From Filomicrobium sp. (GTDB lineage Bacteria > Pseudomonadota > Alphaproteobacteria > Rhizobiales > Hyphomicrobiaceae): DNA of 5,657 nt. Numbering within the stretch: the stretch's first letter is position 1; every line of letters starts with the position of its first letter. This document shows, piece by piece, positions 1 to 5,575 of this stretch. Where the stretch lies: NCBI GenBank assembly GCA_030607105.1, contig JAUWFF010000112.1, forward strand, positions 1 to 5,657. Direction: 5' to 3'. Both the position numbers and the translations under genes were made by a program. Below the pieces are notes generated by a model that saw nothing but the letters and a program-made list of their open reading frames with translations, made no database searches and was not told the DNA's origin.

Positions 1-497
1 GTGTAACAGGGGCTAGCGGTCTACGAGGTCGACACGGTGCAGTCGAAAGAACTCGCGCCGAATGTGATCCTCACGCTGGACCAGTGCGAAGTGTGCGCGG
101 TTTCCCTTGGCGATGTCGAAACAGCGTTTTGCGATTGGGTCGGGCACTAGGCCGATTTGGTACCGCAGAAGCCGCGCCGCCTTGATGATGGCTATTCCGG
201 CGCGCTGAGGATCGGTAAGGCGCTTGGACTAGAGGAGGCCGCCTAAGCGCTTGTTAAGCACATGAAACAGCGGACCGGACATGTAAGAGCGAAGGTGTCA
301 GGCCGCTTGTCGACGCGCGTTGTTATTGTTGAATGGATCGACTTGCCGATGTCGGGCGGACACTGATTTCTCGATATCTTGGCGGCAGCCAATGGCGTCT
401 GGTTGAGTCGGTCGAAATTCTCGCCGAACTCCTGCATCCGGGCACGGCCGCTTACGGGCACGCGGGGGTGAACTTCAGGCGCCACGATGTTCTTTGA
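1..497 (+). pseudogene. Decayed BtuF-like ABC-transporter substrate-binding protein (cobalamin/siderophore type)
   Basis: No intact ORF is present, but frame 1 read through its stops gives a coherent protein. It includes a LTLDQCEVCAVSLGDVE stretch (about 88-138), which I recognise as the conserved block of BtuF-type periplasmic binding proteins (usually TQ-x-x-C-x-VCAVS). A PRRLDD block follows near 172-189, then VVIVEWIDLPMSGGH (about 319-363), matching the family's EWIDP-M-x-x-G-x-W block. Stops interrupt frame 1 at 4-6 (TAA), 148-150 (TAG), 244-246 (TAA) and 364-366 (TGA). From about 396 the homology resumes in frame 3 with RLVESVEILAELLHPG and YGHAGV, the usual family C-terminus, ending at TGA 495-497. 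Roughly 90 residues expected between the two parts are missing, so an internal deletion with frame change is inferred. The start lies outside the window. The intact protein would bind a corrinoid or iron chelate in the periplasm. Exact ligand unknown; family recognised from memory. Confidence 0.75.
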
Positions 498-538
498 AGG
501 CTGTGCCCGGCGACCACCTAGGCCTGTTCGCGGAAGAT

Positions 539-811
539 TTATTTGCGAACCACGGACCGGAAAGTCCGCCGCATCCCGAGCCACTGCCCCGTACGCAGAC
601 AATTGTCTCTCTCGCCGGAACAGTAGCCGTCGCAAAAAACCGGCGGCGCTTCCTTTCTGCAGCCGATGACACACTGCCGAGCGATGAAGCTGCACGTCAG
701 CCTCTTGCGGCCGGCGGCTTCTGCCTTGTCCGGGTCGACAAGCGGGCCACCGACACCCGCAGACGCTAAGAAGAGCAAACAGAGTGCGAGAAGGAGGAAG
801 GCTTTTTGCAT
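539..811 (-). CDS. Small secreted six-cysteine protein (90 aa), function unknown
   Basis: The 90-residue product begins with a classic signal peptide: MQKAF, a long Leu/Ala-rich core (residues 5-16) and an A-S-A cleavage-like site at 16-18. The mature part is basic. It holds six cysteines at 40, 47, 51, 60, 64 and 71, spaced C-x6-C-x3-C-x8-C-x3-C-x6-C, a mirror-symmetric pattern. Two CxxxC units around a short linker suggest a disulfide-stapled helical hairpin in the periplasm or outside the cell (inference). The C-terminus carries a CLRTGQW motif and ends in basic residues. The ATG at 811 is chosen because the signal peptide begins there. The longer in-frame form starting at 916 would bury it. 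No convincing Shine-Dalgarno precedes 811. I have a vague sense of similar small proteins in Bradyrhizobium-type genomes but cannot name a family. The gene ends 41 bp from the BtuF-like pseudogene, tail to tail. Confidence 0.6.
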   Translation of the reverse strand: MQKAFLLLALCLLFLASAGVGGPLVDPDKAEAAGRKRLTCSFIARQCVIGCRKEAPPVFCDGYCSGERDNCLRTGQWLGMRRTFRSVVRK

Positions 812-822
812 GTTGCGCGCAT

Positions 823-850
823 CTATTAACGGTGGCGGGAGGACCGTCAA
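823..850 (-). promoter_or_regulatory. Candidate sigma70-type promoter for the six-cysteine protein gene
   Basis: On the minus strand, TTGACG (850-845) matches five of six positions of the -35 consensus. It is followed after 16 bp by TAATAG (828-823), which matches the -10 consensus only loosely (three of six). A start about 7 nt beyond the -10 box would leave a leader of only about 5 nt before the ATG at 811. That fits with the lack of a Shine-Dalgarno there and suggests near-leaderless expression. This is inferred from sequence match only. Confidence 0.25.
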
Positions 851-964
851 CAAACGCTCAGGTCCGGCGGTTTTTTGTCTGCTGACTTTTTGCGCAATGC
901 CAATTTGAGCAGGCATAGTTCAGCGATTCCAACGAGGCGTAAACCTCTAGGAGTTGTTTCGCAC

Positions 965-1090
965 ATGTTTGCCGACCAAGGTCCTATTCGGCAGAGCCGC
1001 GCCGAGTTGCGCCGCCGACAACATTATTCGGCGATTTCATCTGTTGATGTTATAGTCAAACGGTTACAATCTTGGAGAGTTCGATTGTGA
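965..1090 (+). CDS. Possible tiny ORF (41 aa) overlapping the FHA-cyclase start
   Basis: ATG 965 is preceded by AGGAG at 949-953, with a slightly long 11-nt spacer. The frame runs 41 codons to TGA at 1088-1090. That stop overlaps the GTG start of the FHA-cyclase in a GTGA arrangement, the geometry often seen in translationally coupled genes. The product is basic (a REL-RRRQ-like centre and an Arg-rich end), has no signal peptide or membrane segment, and is not recognised. It may be a leader or coupling ORF, but a chance ORF in an intergenic region is at least as likely. Confidence 0.2.
   Translation: MFADQGPIRQSRAELRRRQHYSAISSVDVIVKRLQSWRVRL
1074..1079 (+). promoter_or_regulatory. Ribosome binding site GGAGAG that decides the FHA-cyclase start
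   Basis: GGAGAG lies 7 nt upstream of GTG 1087, an ideal distance. A TTG at 1072 is also in frame but overlaps this site and has no Shine-Dalgarno of its own. The next in-frame ATG at 1111 has no comparable site. GTG 1087 is therefore the preferred start. Confidence 0.6.
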
Positions 1091-1989
1091 CGGCGTGGGA
1101 CGATCGTACTATGCAAGATGAGATTGGCTTAGACGCTTGGTTGGAAACAGATGCGGGGCAAAGATGGCCAATAGACAGTAATTGCCCTATCGGCAGATCT
1201 CCGTCCAACCGTGTGATAATCCCTGATCGTAAGGTTTCCAGGCGACACGCCGTGGTCCACCGGCAAGACGTGCACGAGTTTTTTCTTGTGGACTTGGGTA
1301 GTCAGAACGGGTCCTACGTTAACGGACTTCGCGTCGCATTGCCTGTGCTGTTGAAGGACGGTGATCGCATCACTCTTGGGCAGTACGACCTCAAATTCCA
1401 TCAGAGCGCCGAAAACGCCATCAATAATACGACTGCCGCCCACTCGCAGACGCTCGTCGATGTGAAGAGCAAGAAGTGCTTCATGCTGCTTGCTGACATC
1501 GTCAACTCAACGCGGCTGTGCGAGGAGCACGAGCCGGCGCAATGGGCCTCACTGGTGGGCTCCTGGACAGGCGATTGTAGCGACCTCATCAAGAGACATG
1601 GCGGCGCAATCAATAAGTTCCTTGGTGATGGATTCCTGGCGATCTGGCCGATGGACCCTAGTCGCAAGCAGCACATCACCAGCGGGCTCCATGCCTTGAT
1701 CGACGTGCAAGAGGAATCACCGCTCCCGTTCCGATTGGTGCTTCACGCCGGGGAGGTGATGACCGGAGGCGGCCGCACACTGGGTGAAGACAGCCTTTCG
1801 GGAATGGAGCTCGTATTGTTGTTCCGCATGGAAAGACTGGCGTCAAAGCTTGGCAACACCTTCCTGTGCAGCAGCGAAGTGCACAAGACCATTGGTGAGG
1901 ACTTCACCTTCATCAGCCTGGGCGAGCATCAAGTCGAGGACTATATCGACCACGAGCCCAAGTTCTTCTACGGGATCAGGCGGGGCTAA
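1087..1989 (+). CDS. FHA domain-class III adenylate/guanylate cyclase fusion protein (300 aa)
   Basis: Residues are numbered from GTG 1087. An N-terminal FHA domain (about 15-106) has all core phospho-Thr-binding signatures: G36-R37, S51-R-R-H54 and N74-G75 with N79. After a linker, a class III nucleotide cyclase domain spans about 130-265. Its two metal-binding aspartates are D137 (LLADIVNST) and D181 (KFLGDG), 44 residues apart, as in mammalian cyclases. K177 sits at the purine-specifying Lys position. The later LVLHAGEV and LLFRMERLA blocks fit the family, with R247 at the transition-state Arg. The usual Asn four residues before that Arg is V243, so catalysis may be altered. No signal peptide or membrane segment is present, so it is likely cytosolic. 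Expected role: making cAMP or cGMP in response to a phospho-Thr partner (inferred). It converges on the phosphatase gene and may be functionally linked to the kinase/phosphatase cluster, but it is not in its operon. Confidence 0.88.
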   Translation: MTAWDDRTMQDEIGLDAWLETDAGQRWPIDSNCPIGRSPSNRVIIPDRKVSRRHAVVHRQDVHEFFLVDLGSQNGSYVNGLRVALPVLLKDGDRITLGQYDLKFHQSAENAINNTTAAHSQTLVDVKSKKCFMLLADIVNSTRLCEEHEPAQWASLVGSWTGDCSDLIKRHGGAINKFLGDGFLAIWPMDPSRKQHITSGLHALIDVQEESPLPFRLVLHAGEVMTGGGRTLGEDSLSGMELVLLFRMERLASKLGNTFLCSSEVHKTIGEDFTFISLGEHQVEDYIDHEPKFFYGIRRG

Positions 1990-2033
1990 GTGGCATCAGA
2001 AAACCGGCCCCTAGTTGCGGGTCTGACAGGAGT

Positions 2034-2054
2034 AATCGCCACAGAATGGCGGTT
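2034..2054. terminator. Hairpin between convergent genes, possible bidirectional terminator
   Basis: AATCGCCA (2034-2041) pairs with TGGCGGTT (2047-2054), giving an 8-bp stem with one G-U pair and a 5-nt loop. It lies 44 bp after the cyclase stop and just beyond the phosphatase stop, where a shared terminator would be expected. Neither side has a proper T run, so it could be a weak or factor-assisted terminator or simply an mRNA 3'-end stem. Confidence 0.4.
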
Positions 2055-2058
2055 GAGG

Positions 2059-2844
2059 TTATGGGTTCTGCTTGATCTGAATGACAACCAGCGTGGTGTT
2101 GTCCTGGCGCGGGACTTGGCTCTTATCGACGCTTGCAATGAGTTCGTCGGCAATTCTTTCAGGTGCGTCCTGTCGGTGTTTTCGTACAAGCGTGGCGATG
2201 GCATCTCCGCTCAGCGTTAGAAGGCCATCGGTCGCGAAGATCAATACGTCGCCGGGGATTAGCAAGACCGGCTGCAGTGACAAATCCTGAAGGGGGATGC
2301 GATCTCCCGTCAGCGCGGAGTGTAGCGCGTGGCGACGGGGATCCGCCTTGGCCGCCTGCTTGGAGATCAGACCGGCTTCGGCCTGCTTATCAAGACGTGC
2401 GCCGTGGGAGTGGTCGGCGTTGACCCGATACAGGTTTCCATCCCGATAAAAAAGTAACGTCGAGTCCCCGACACTGACCCAGCGAAGCCCGGTTGCATCG
2501 AGGTAACCAGCCAGCAGTGTGGAGCCCATTCCGTTTAAGCCGCGATCACCGTCAACGGCTGCAGCAATGGAGTCATTACTGTCTTCAAGTGCCTGGACGA
2601 GCCGAGGCCCAACGTCCTCCGTCTCCCTTGTAAAGGATCGAATGAAGTGTTCGCACGCCAGTTTGCTGGCAATCTGCCCGCCAACGTGTCCGCCCATACC
2701 ATCGGCGACAACTACGAGAAGTGGGCGTGTCGCTGTGGTGGCTTCGATCTCTTCAGGTTGCCAAACGCTGCTGAAATCTTCCTGCGCCTTGCGCTTACCT
2801 TGGCTGCTGCCTGTTGCGTGAACGAATTCGACCTTCGCGCTCAT
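2059..2844 (-). CDS. PP2C-family serine/threonine protein phosphatase (261 aa)
   Basis: This is a complete, single-domain PP2C (PPM/Stp1-type) metal-dependent phosphatase of typical length. Motifs in order: R18-K-x-Q-E22-D23 (usual R-x-x-NED, with Asn replaced by Gln), V-ADGMGGH at 46-53 with metal-binding D48, GMGSTL at 105-110, VGDSTLLFYRDG at 125-136, ADHSHG at 143-148, PGDVLIFATDGL at 197-208 with metal-binding D206, and D248-N249 near the C-terminus. All four acidic metal ligands appear to be present, so it should be active. No signal peptide or membrane segment is seen, so it is cytosolic. It is the last gene of a minus-strand cluster, starting 34 bp after the FHA-protein stop. Its natural job would be to remove phosphate from the nearby kinase and its FHA-bound targets (inference). 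The start at 2844 has only a poor ribosome site, so coupling to the gene upstream is plausible. Confidence 0.92.
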   Translation of the reverse strand: MSAKVEFVHATGSSQGKRKAQEDFSSVWQPEEIEATTATRPLLVVVADGMGGHVGGQIASKLACEHFIRSFTRETEDVGPRLVQALEDSNDSIAAAVDGDRGLNGMGSTLLAGYLDATGLRWVSVGDSTLLFYRDGNLYRVNADHSHGARLDKQAEAGLISKQAAKADPRRHALHSALTGDRIPLQDLSLQPVLLIPGDVLIFATDGLLTLSGDAIATLVRKHRQDAPERIADELIASVDKSQVPRQDNTTLVVIQIKQNP

Positions 2845-2878
2845 TGGCTAGGCCCGCAATTCGCTCAACTGGCTTATA

Positions 2879-3481
2879 TCAACCGGCTTCATCACCATCA
2901 CACATCCAATCAAATTCCTGACCACACAATGCAATGAACAACAACACCGTCTCGCCAAGCGAGATCTGATCACGGTCCTTAACCTCTGTCGGCACCATCA
3001 CCGGTGCTTCATTCAGACGCAAGAGATTTGCCTTGCCGTTGTCACGCAAAAAGAATTTGCGGGCCATGTCGTCGTAAATCAGAAAAGCGTGTGAATCTCT
3101 GGTAATTCTGGTGTCACCGAAGTTCAGTCGAATACGCTGGTTCTCCCCGCGGCCTATAGAATTCTGCCCGTAAAAGACAGGGCAATACTCTCCGCGTCCA
3201 GGCCCTTTGATCACAACCAGCCAGGCAACGGCGGGGTCGAAACCCTTCTCGGCTTCGGAGCCGACACCGGCCGGAAGAAAGACGGTCTTCTCCTCATCGT
3301 CACCGGCTTCCTCATCGGATTGGGCGACGCCGACGAGCGTACCTTTGAGGGGGGTGGATTGGGTGGGGCGCTTCGGTAGAATGCGAGTTGCCTCTTCCGC
3401 GGTTGAATCGTCGGCGTCAAAGTCGTCACCGAGGTTGGGATCCTTGCTGCGATCCCCATTACCAGAACTGTTGATCGTCAT
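2879..3481 (-). CDS. FHA-domain protein with acidic, Thr-motif N-terminal tail (200 aa)
   Basis: Residues 1-82 are acidic and low in complexity, probably disordered, and hold two similar Thr motifs: EEATRILP (T32) and EEKTVFLP (T66). A divergent FHA domain follows (about 84-185): G110-R111, then TRDSH (127-131) in place of the usual SRxH, and NLLRLN (152-157) in place of NGxxxN. The domain ends in LCGQEFDW (185-192), a C-terminal signature I recall from other kinase-linked FHA proteins. No membrane segment is seen. ATG 3481 is preferred because GAAAGGA (3490-3496) lies 8 nt upstream. An in-frame ATG at 3532 would add 17 residues; its AGGTGG lies only 1 nt away, which is too close. The gene lies 62 bp after the vWA-FHA gene and 34 bp before the phosphatase gene, so an operon is likely. 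Likely role: a phospho-regulated adaptor, with the Thr tail phosphorylated by the kinase and read by an FHA domain (inference from GarA-like proteins). Confidence 0.82.
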   Translation of the reverse strand: MTINSSGNGDRSKDPNLGDDFDADDSTAEEATRILPKRPTQSTPLKGTLVGVAQSDEEAGDDEEKTVFLPAGVGSEAEKGFDPAVAWLVVIKGPGRGEYCPVFYGQNSIGRGENQRIRLNFGDTRITRDSHAFLIYDDMARKFFLRDNGKANLLRLNEAPVMVPTEVKDRDQISLGETVLLFIALCGQEFDWMCDGDEAG

Positions 3482-3489
3482 CGGTTGGG

Positions 3490-3496
3490 TCCTTTC
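3490..3496 (-). promoter_or_regulatory. Ribosome binding site GAAAGGA for the FHA-protein start
   Basis: On the minus strand GAAAGGA lies 8 nt before ATG 3481. It supports the 200-residue form over the longer form from ATG 3532. Confidence 0.6.
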
Positions 3497-3543
3497 GTCG
3501 TTGGATCGCGACGCTCGTGCGTGGAGCCTCATTCCACCTTGTT

Positions 3544-5004
3544 CTAACGCTTAACGAAACGGAGCTTTGTCTCGCCAAGTTCAATGATGTCGCCGTCGGA
3601 AAGCTCCTGCTGACTGCATCTTGCCCCGTTCACGATCACTCCATTGCGCGTCCCCAGGTCATGTATTGAGTAGGTACCTTCAGACGACAGCTGCAAAATC
3701 GCATGACGTCGATGGACGGACTGATCGCTCAGCCGGATATCGTTCTCCTTGCTGCGGCCAATCTTGAGACTTCCGGAGCGTAGGGGCACCCTTGGTGCAT
3801 CTGAACCAATCAATTCCAGCCAGGCAAGGGCCGCGGAATTCGCTCCGTCAACCTCGGGCCTGAAAAGGATCTGGGTCTCGGCGGGACGGTCGCCTTCTGG
3901 ACTTGGCAATGCCCCTGCTCCGGATTGCCCTGGCATTGGGAACGCCGGGACCTTGGCGAAAACGCCACTCAAGGACGGAAGCGAGGCCAATATTAAAAGC
4001 GCGCCGGCCCCGAGGCCGAGAGCGGCCAGAATCGTCACGTAGTGATCGGCAAGAAACTGCTGGCTCTTGATCATCCAGCCATCTTCCGTCAGCCGCTCGA
4101 GTTCGACCGACTCGGACTCAACTTGGCCATGTCCCTCAAGCTCACCTGTAGCGACAAGCTGATAGGTTTGCGGGAGCCCCGATGCGTCTATTTTTGCAAC
4201 GAAACCTGATTCATGCATCGAAAGAAGACTCGAAGCGAATTCAAGCAATTCGGAATCAGAAAGATTCGAAACATCAAAAGTTCCGCCGCTTGTTTGATTT
4301 CCAATTCGTTTCAAAGTGCCCGAGGGAACTTTCTCGTCTTCTCCGAAGCTAATAAAATAGAGTGAAATGTTATTGTTCCGAGCCCGACGAACGATTTCGT
4401 CTTCGTTCACACCGCGATCCGGCGGCGCGGCATCGGATAGAACTATGACGGCTTTGCGGTCCGCGGATTTTTTTGAAACCTTCTCGATTGCCTCGTCAAT
4501 GGACGACATCAAGACACTGTCATCCTCGCCAGGCATTGATCGCGTCAACGATCTGGCGATCCGGTCAAGCGTGTGGCGATACGTGCCGAGAGGGGCTTTC
4601 TCAACCAAGGCGCCGTCGGCTGTACCGATCCCTACGATGCGCTCGCCAATGGGAGACGCCGTGCGCTGCAGGAACTGGCCCATGCGCCGCATTTGGCCTC
4701 GTGATACGCCGGAGGTTTGAACGAGAAAATAGTATGCTACTGGGTCGGTGACCCAGTTGAAAGGGCGCAGCCTCGCGGCGAGGGGCGAACCGTCAACCTG
4801 AGAGACCGCAACGTCGGTCAATGACCGCCCGGATTTCGCGCGAATTTGGCAAACAATTTTTTCTGACTTATCGACCGCGGTTGCCTCACAGTCCGCTTGG
4901 AGCGGCGCCGCGATCGCGACGCCATGTTGGCAAAGCCAAAATGTAAAGCCGAGCGTTAAACAAGCCAGCTGAGTTGATTTCACTGCCCAACTCCGTTTGG
5001 TCAT
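3544..5004 (-). CDS. Secreted-anchored vWA-like/transmembrane/FHA protein (486 aa)
   Basis: Numbered from ATG 5004. A Sec signal peptide (1-33) runs MTKR, a hydrophobic core, then AIA before A33. The periplasmic part (about 34-320) begins with a small region holding C39 and C52, a likely disulfide, followed by a von Willebrand A-like fold from about 88 (YYFLVQTSGV) through VIVLSDAAPP (187-195) and ISLYFISFG (213-221). The metal site is degenerate: the usual D-x-S-x-S is Q96-T-S98-G-V100. A transmembrane helix (about 322-344, rich in Leu, Ala and Gly) is followed by a Pro/Gly linker with AETQIL (T378). A cytosolic FHA domain (about 393-486) has G416-R417, H431-R-R-H434 and N454-G455 with N459. 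The topology suggests a membrane reader coupling a periplasmic input to cytosolic phospho-Thr signalling (inference). It is first in the minus-strand cluster, divergent from the kinase. AGGTG (5012-5016) 7 nt upstream supports ATG 5004 over the in-frame ATG 5082. Confidence 0.88.
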   Translation of the reverse strand: MTKRSWAVKSTQLACLTLGFTFWLCQHGVAIAAPLQADCEATAVDKSEKIVCQIRAKSGRSLTDVAVSQVDGSPLAARLRPFNWVTDPVAYYFLVQTSGVSRGQMRRMGQFLQRTASPIGERIVGIGTADGALVEKAPLGTYRHTLDRIARSLTRSMPGEDDSVLMSSIDEAIEKVSKKSADRKAVIVLSDAAPPDRGVNEDEIVRRARNNNISLYFISFGEDEKVPSGTLKRIGNQTSGGTFDVSNLSDSELLEFASSLLSMHESGFVAKIDASGLPQTYQLVATGELEGHGQVESESVELERLTEDGWMIKSQQFLADHYVTILAALGLGAGALLILASLPSLSGVFAKVPAFPMPGQSGAGALPSPEGDRPAETQILFRPEVDGANSAALAWLELIGSDAPRVPLRSGSLKIGRSKENDIRLSDQSVHRRHAILQLSSEGTYSIHDLGTRNGVIVNGARCSQQELSDGDIIELGETKLRFVKR

Positions 5005-5011
5005 GCTTGTG

Positions 5012-5016
5012 CACCT
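5012..5016 (-). promoter_or_regulatory. Ribosome binding site AGGTG for the vWA-FHA start
   Basis: AGGTG on the minus strand lies 7 nt before ATG 5004. The downstream protein then begins directly with a clean signal peptide, so ATG 5004 is preferred over the in-frame ATG at 5082, which would put 26 extra residues before it. Confidence 0.55.
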
Positions 5017-5173
5017 ATGTCGAAACGATTCGCGGCAGGTAATAAGGATTGAAGACTTACCGGTTGCTCTGTGGCAAGGCAATTCTTCTTACCTGCCTGG
5101 ATTAACAATTCCACCGGCAAGAATAGGGGATCGCAAACGTGCAGCGAAAGGGAAATATCCTCGCAGCGGAGTT

Positions 5174-5189
5174 ACTCTGCTAGCAGAGT
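5174..5189. repeat. Perfect 16-bp palindrome ACTCTGCTAGCAGAGT (candidate operator)
   Basis: The sequence equals its own reverse complement over all 16 bases and does not extend further. It lies 170 bp upstream of the vWA-FHA start and 387 bp upstream of the kinase start. A perfect dyad without spacer is typical of a dimeric regulator site, but no regulator gene is visible in the window, so its role is inferred. Confidence 0.4.
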
Positions 5190-5474
5190 TTCGTATCATG
5201 TCAGTAAGGACACTCAAGCGGGGCTTATCTGGCGCGCGGCCATCAGATCTTCCGTCGGCGCACAAAGTCGTTGTTCCTGACGTTACAGGCCACCTCAACA
5301 TCAACGCTCTAAATGCCTCGTGATTCAGGAAAACCGGCCAACAAGGAATAAAGGTTACCGGCTGGTGAAACGGGACGCCTTGCGGCGAGTTCTTGCTGCT
5401 GTTGAAAGTTCGTCAGCTAGAAGCAAAACTTTGATAACTTTGCGCTACTGGTGCCTGTGCCGATGGAAAAGACA

Positions 5475-5524
5475 TTAACCCGGGGGCTCAAGAGGTCCGG
5501 GTCAAAGGGCGTTCGACGGGTTAA
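5475..5524. repeat. Inverted repeat TTAACCCG/CGGGTTAA with 34-bp spacer upstream of the kinase
   Basis: TTAACCCG (5475-5482) and CGGGTTAA (5517-5524) are perfect inverted copies with centres 42 bp apart, about four helical turns. They lie 51-101 bp before the kinase start, where an operator pair would act. The spacer is long for a terminator hairpin. It could be coincidental, since each arm is only 8 bp. Confidence 0.3.
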
Positions 5525-5575
5525 CGTGCGATCCATCGACCACTAAAGGCGCCCTGAGGCAACGTAGAACCTAGT

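Larger units (their letters stand above)
812..1086. other. Divergent intergenic region between the six-cysteine gene and the FHA-cyclase gene
   Basis: The 275 bp separate two divergent genes and should hold promoters for both. Seen here: the minus-strand promoter candidate near 823-850; a direct repeat TATTCGGC at 985-992 and 1025-1032, exactly 40 bp apart; TATAGT at 1051-1056, which could be a -10 box for the cyclase gene but has no good -35 partner at 17 bp; and a 41-codon ORF at 965-1090. No RNA gene or strong terminator was recognised. A GGACC/GGTCC pair (841-845 and 861-865) followed by a T run at about 870-876 resembles a weak hairpin, but no plus-strand gene ends before it. Confidence 0.5.
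5005..5575. other. Divergent intergenic region between the vWA-FHA operon and the kinase gene
   Basis: This 571-bp stretch is long for two divergent genes of one pathway, and no convincing gene is seen in it. Two overlapping ORFs on opposite strands (plus 4997-5323, minus 5089-5304) have no recognisable protein features. Structures seen are a perfect 16-bp palindrome at 5174-5189 and an 8-bp inverted repeat at 5475-5482/5517-5524. No clear -35/-10 pair, sigma54 site or RNA gene was recognised. It must contain at least the promoters of the operon and the kinase, and it may hold shared operators. Confidence 0.5.

Noticed and set aside
1..366. Stop-codon readthrough or recoding in the BtuF-like frame
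   Set aside because: All three stop codons occur in the same frame and the C-terminal homology is in another frame after a deletion, so decay is a simpler explanation.
243..695. Minus-strand 150-codon ORF
   Set aside because: It lies antisense to the BtuF-like pseudogene and overlaps the six-cysteine gene in another frame. The Arg-rich content fits a shadow ORF.
841..878. Intrinsic terminator ending in a T run (GGACC/GGTCC then TTTTTT)
   Set aside because: The stem is only 5 bp with a 15-nt loop, the T run is not adjacent, and no plus-strand gene ends before it.
5070..5090. Possible sigma54 promoter (TGGCAAGGCAATTCTT)
   Set aside because: The -24 GG is present but the essential GC of the -12 element is missing.
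5089..5304. Minus-strand 71-codon ORF upstream of the vWA-FHA gene
   Set aside because: Low-information sequence rich in Arg and Pro, no recognisable motif, and in conflict with the opposite ORF.
4997..5323. Plus-strand 108-codon ORF across the kinase/operon intergenic region
   Set aside because: It begins inside the start of the vWA-FHA gene, overlaps a minus-strand ORF, and has no domain, signal peptide or convincing ribosome site.
5463..5546. 27-codon ORF just upstream of the kinase
   Set aside because: Basic short peptide with no Shine-Dalgarno, and it spans the inverted repeat; it is likely chance.
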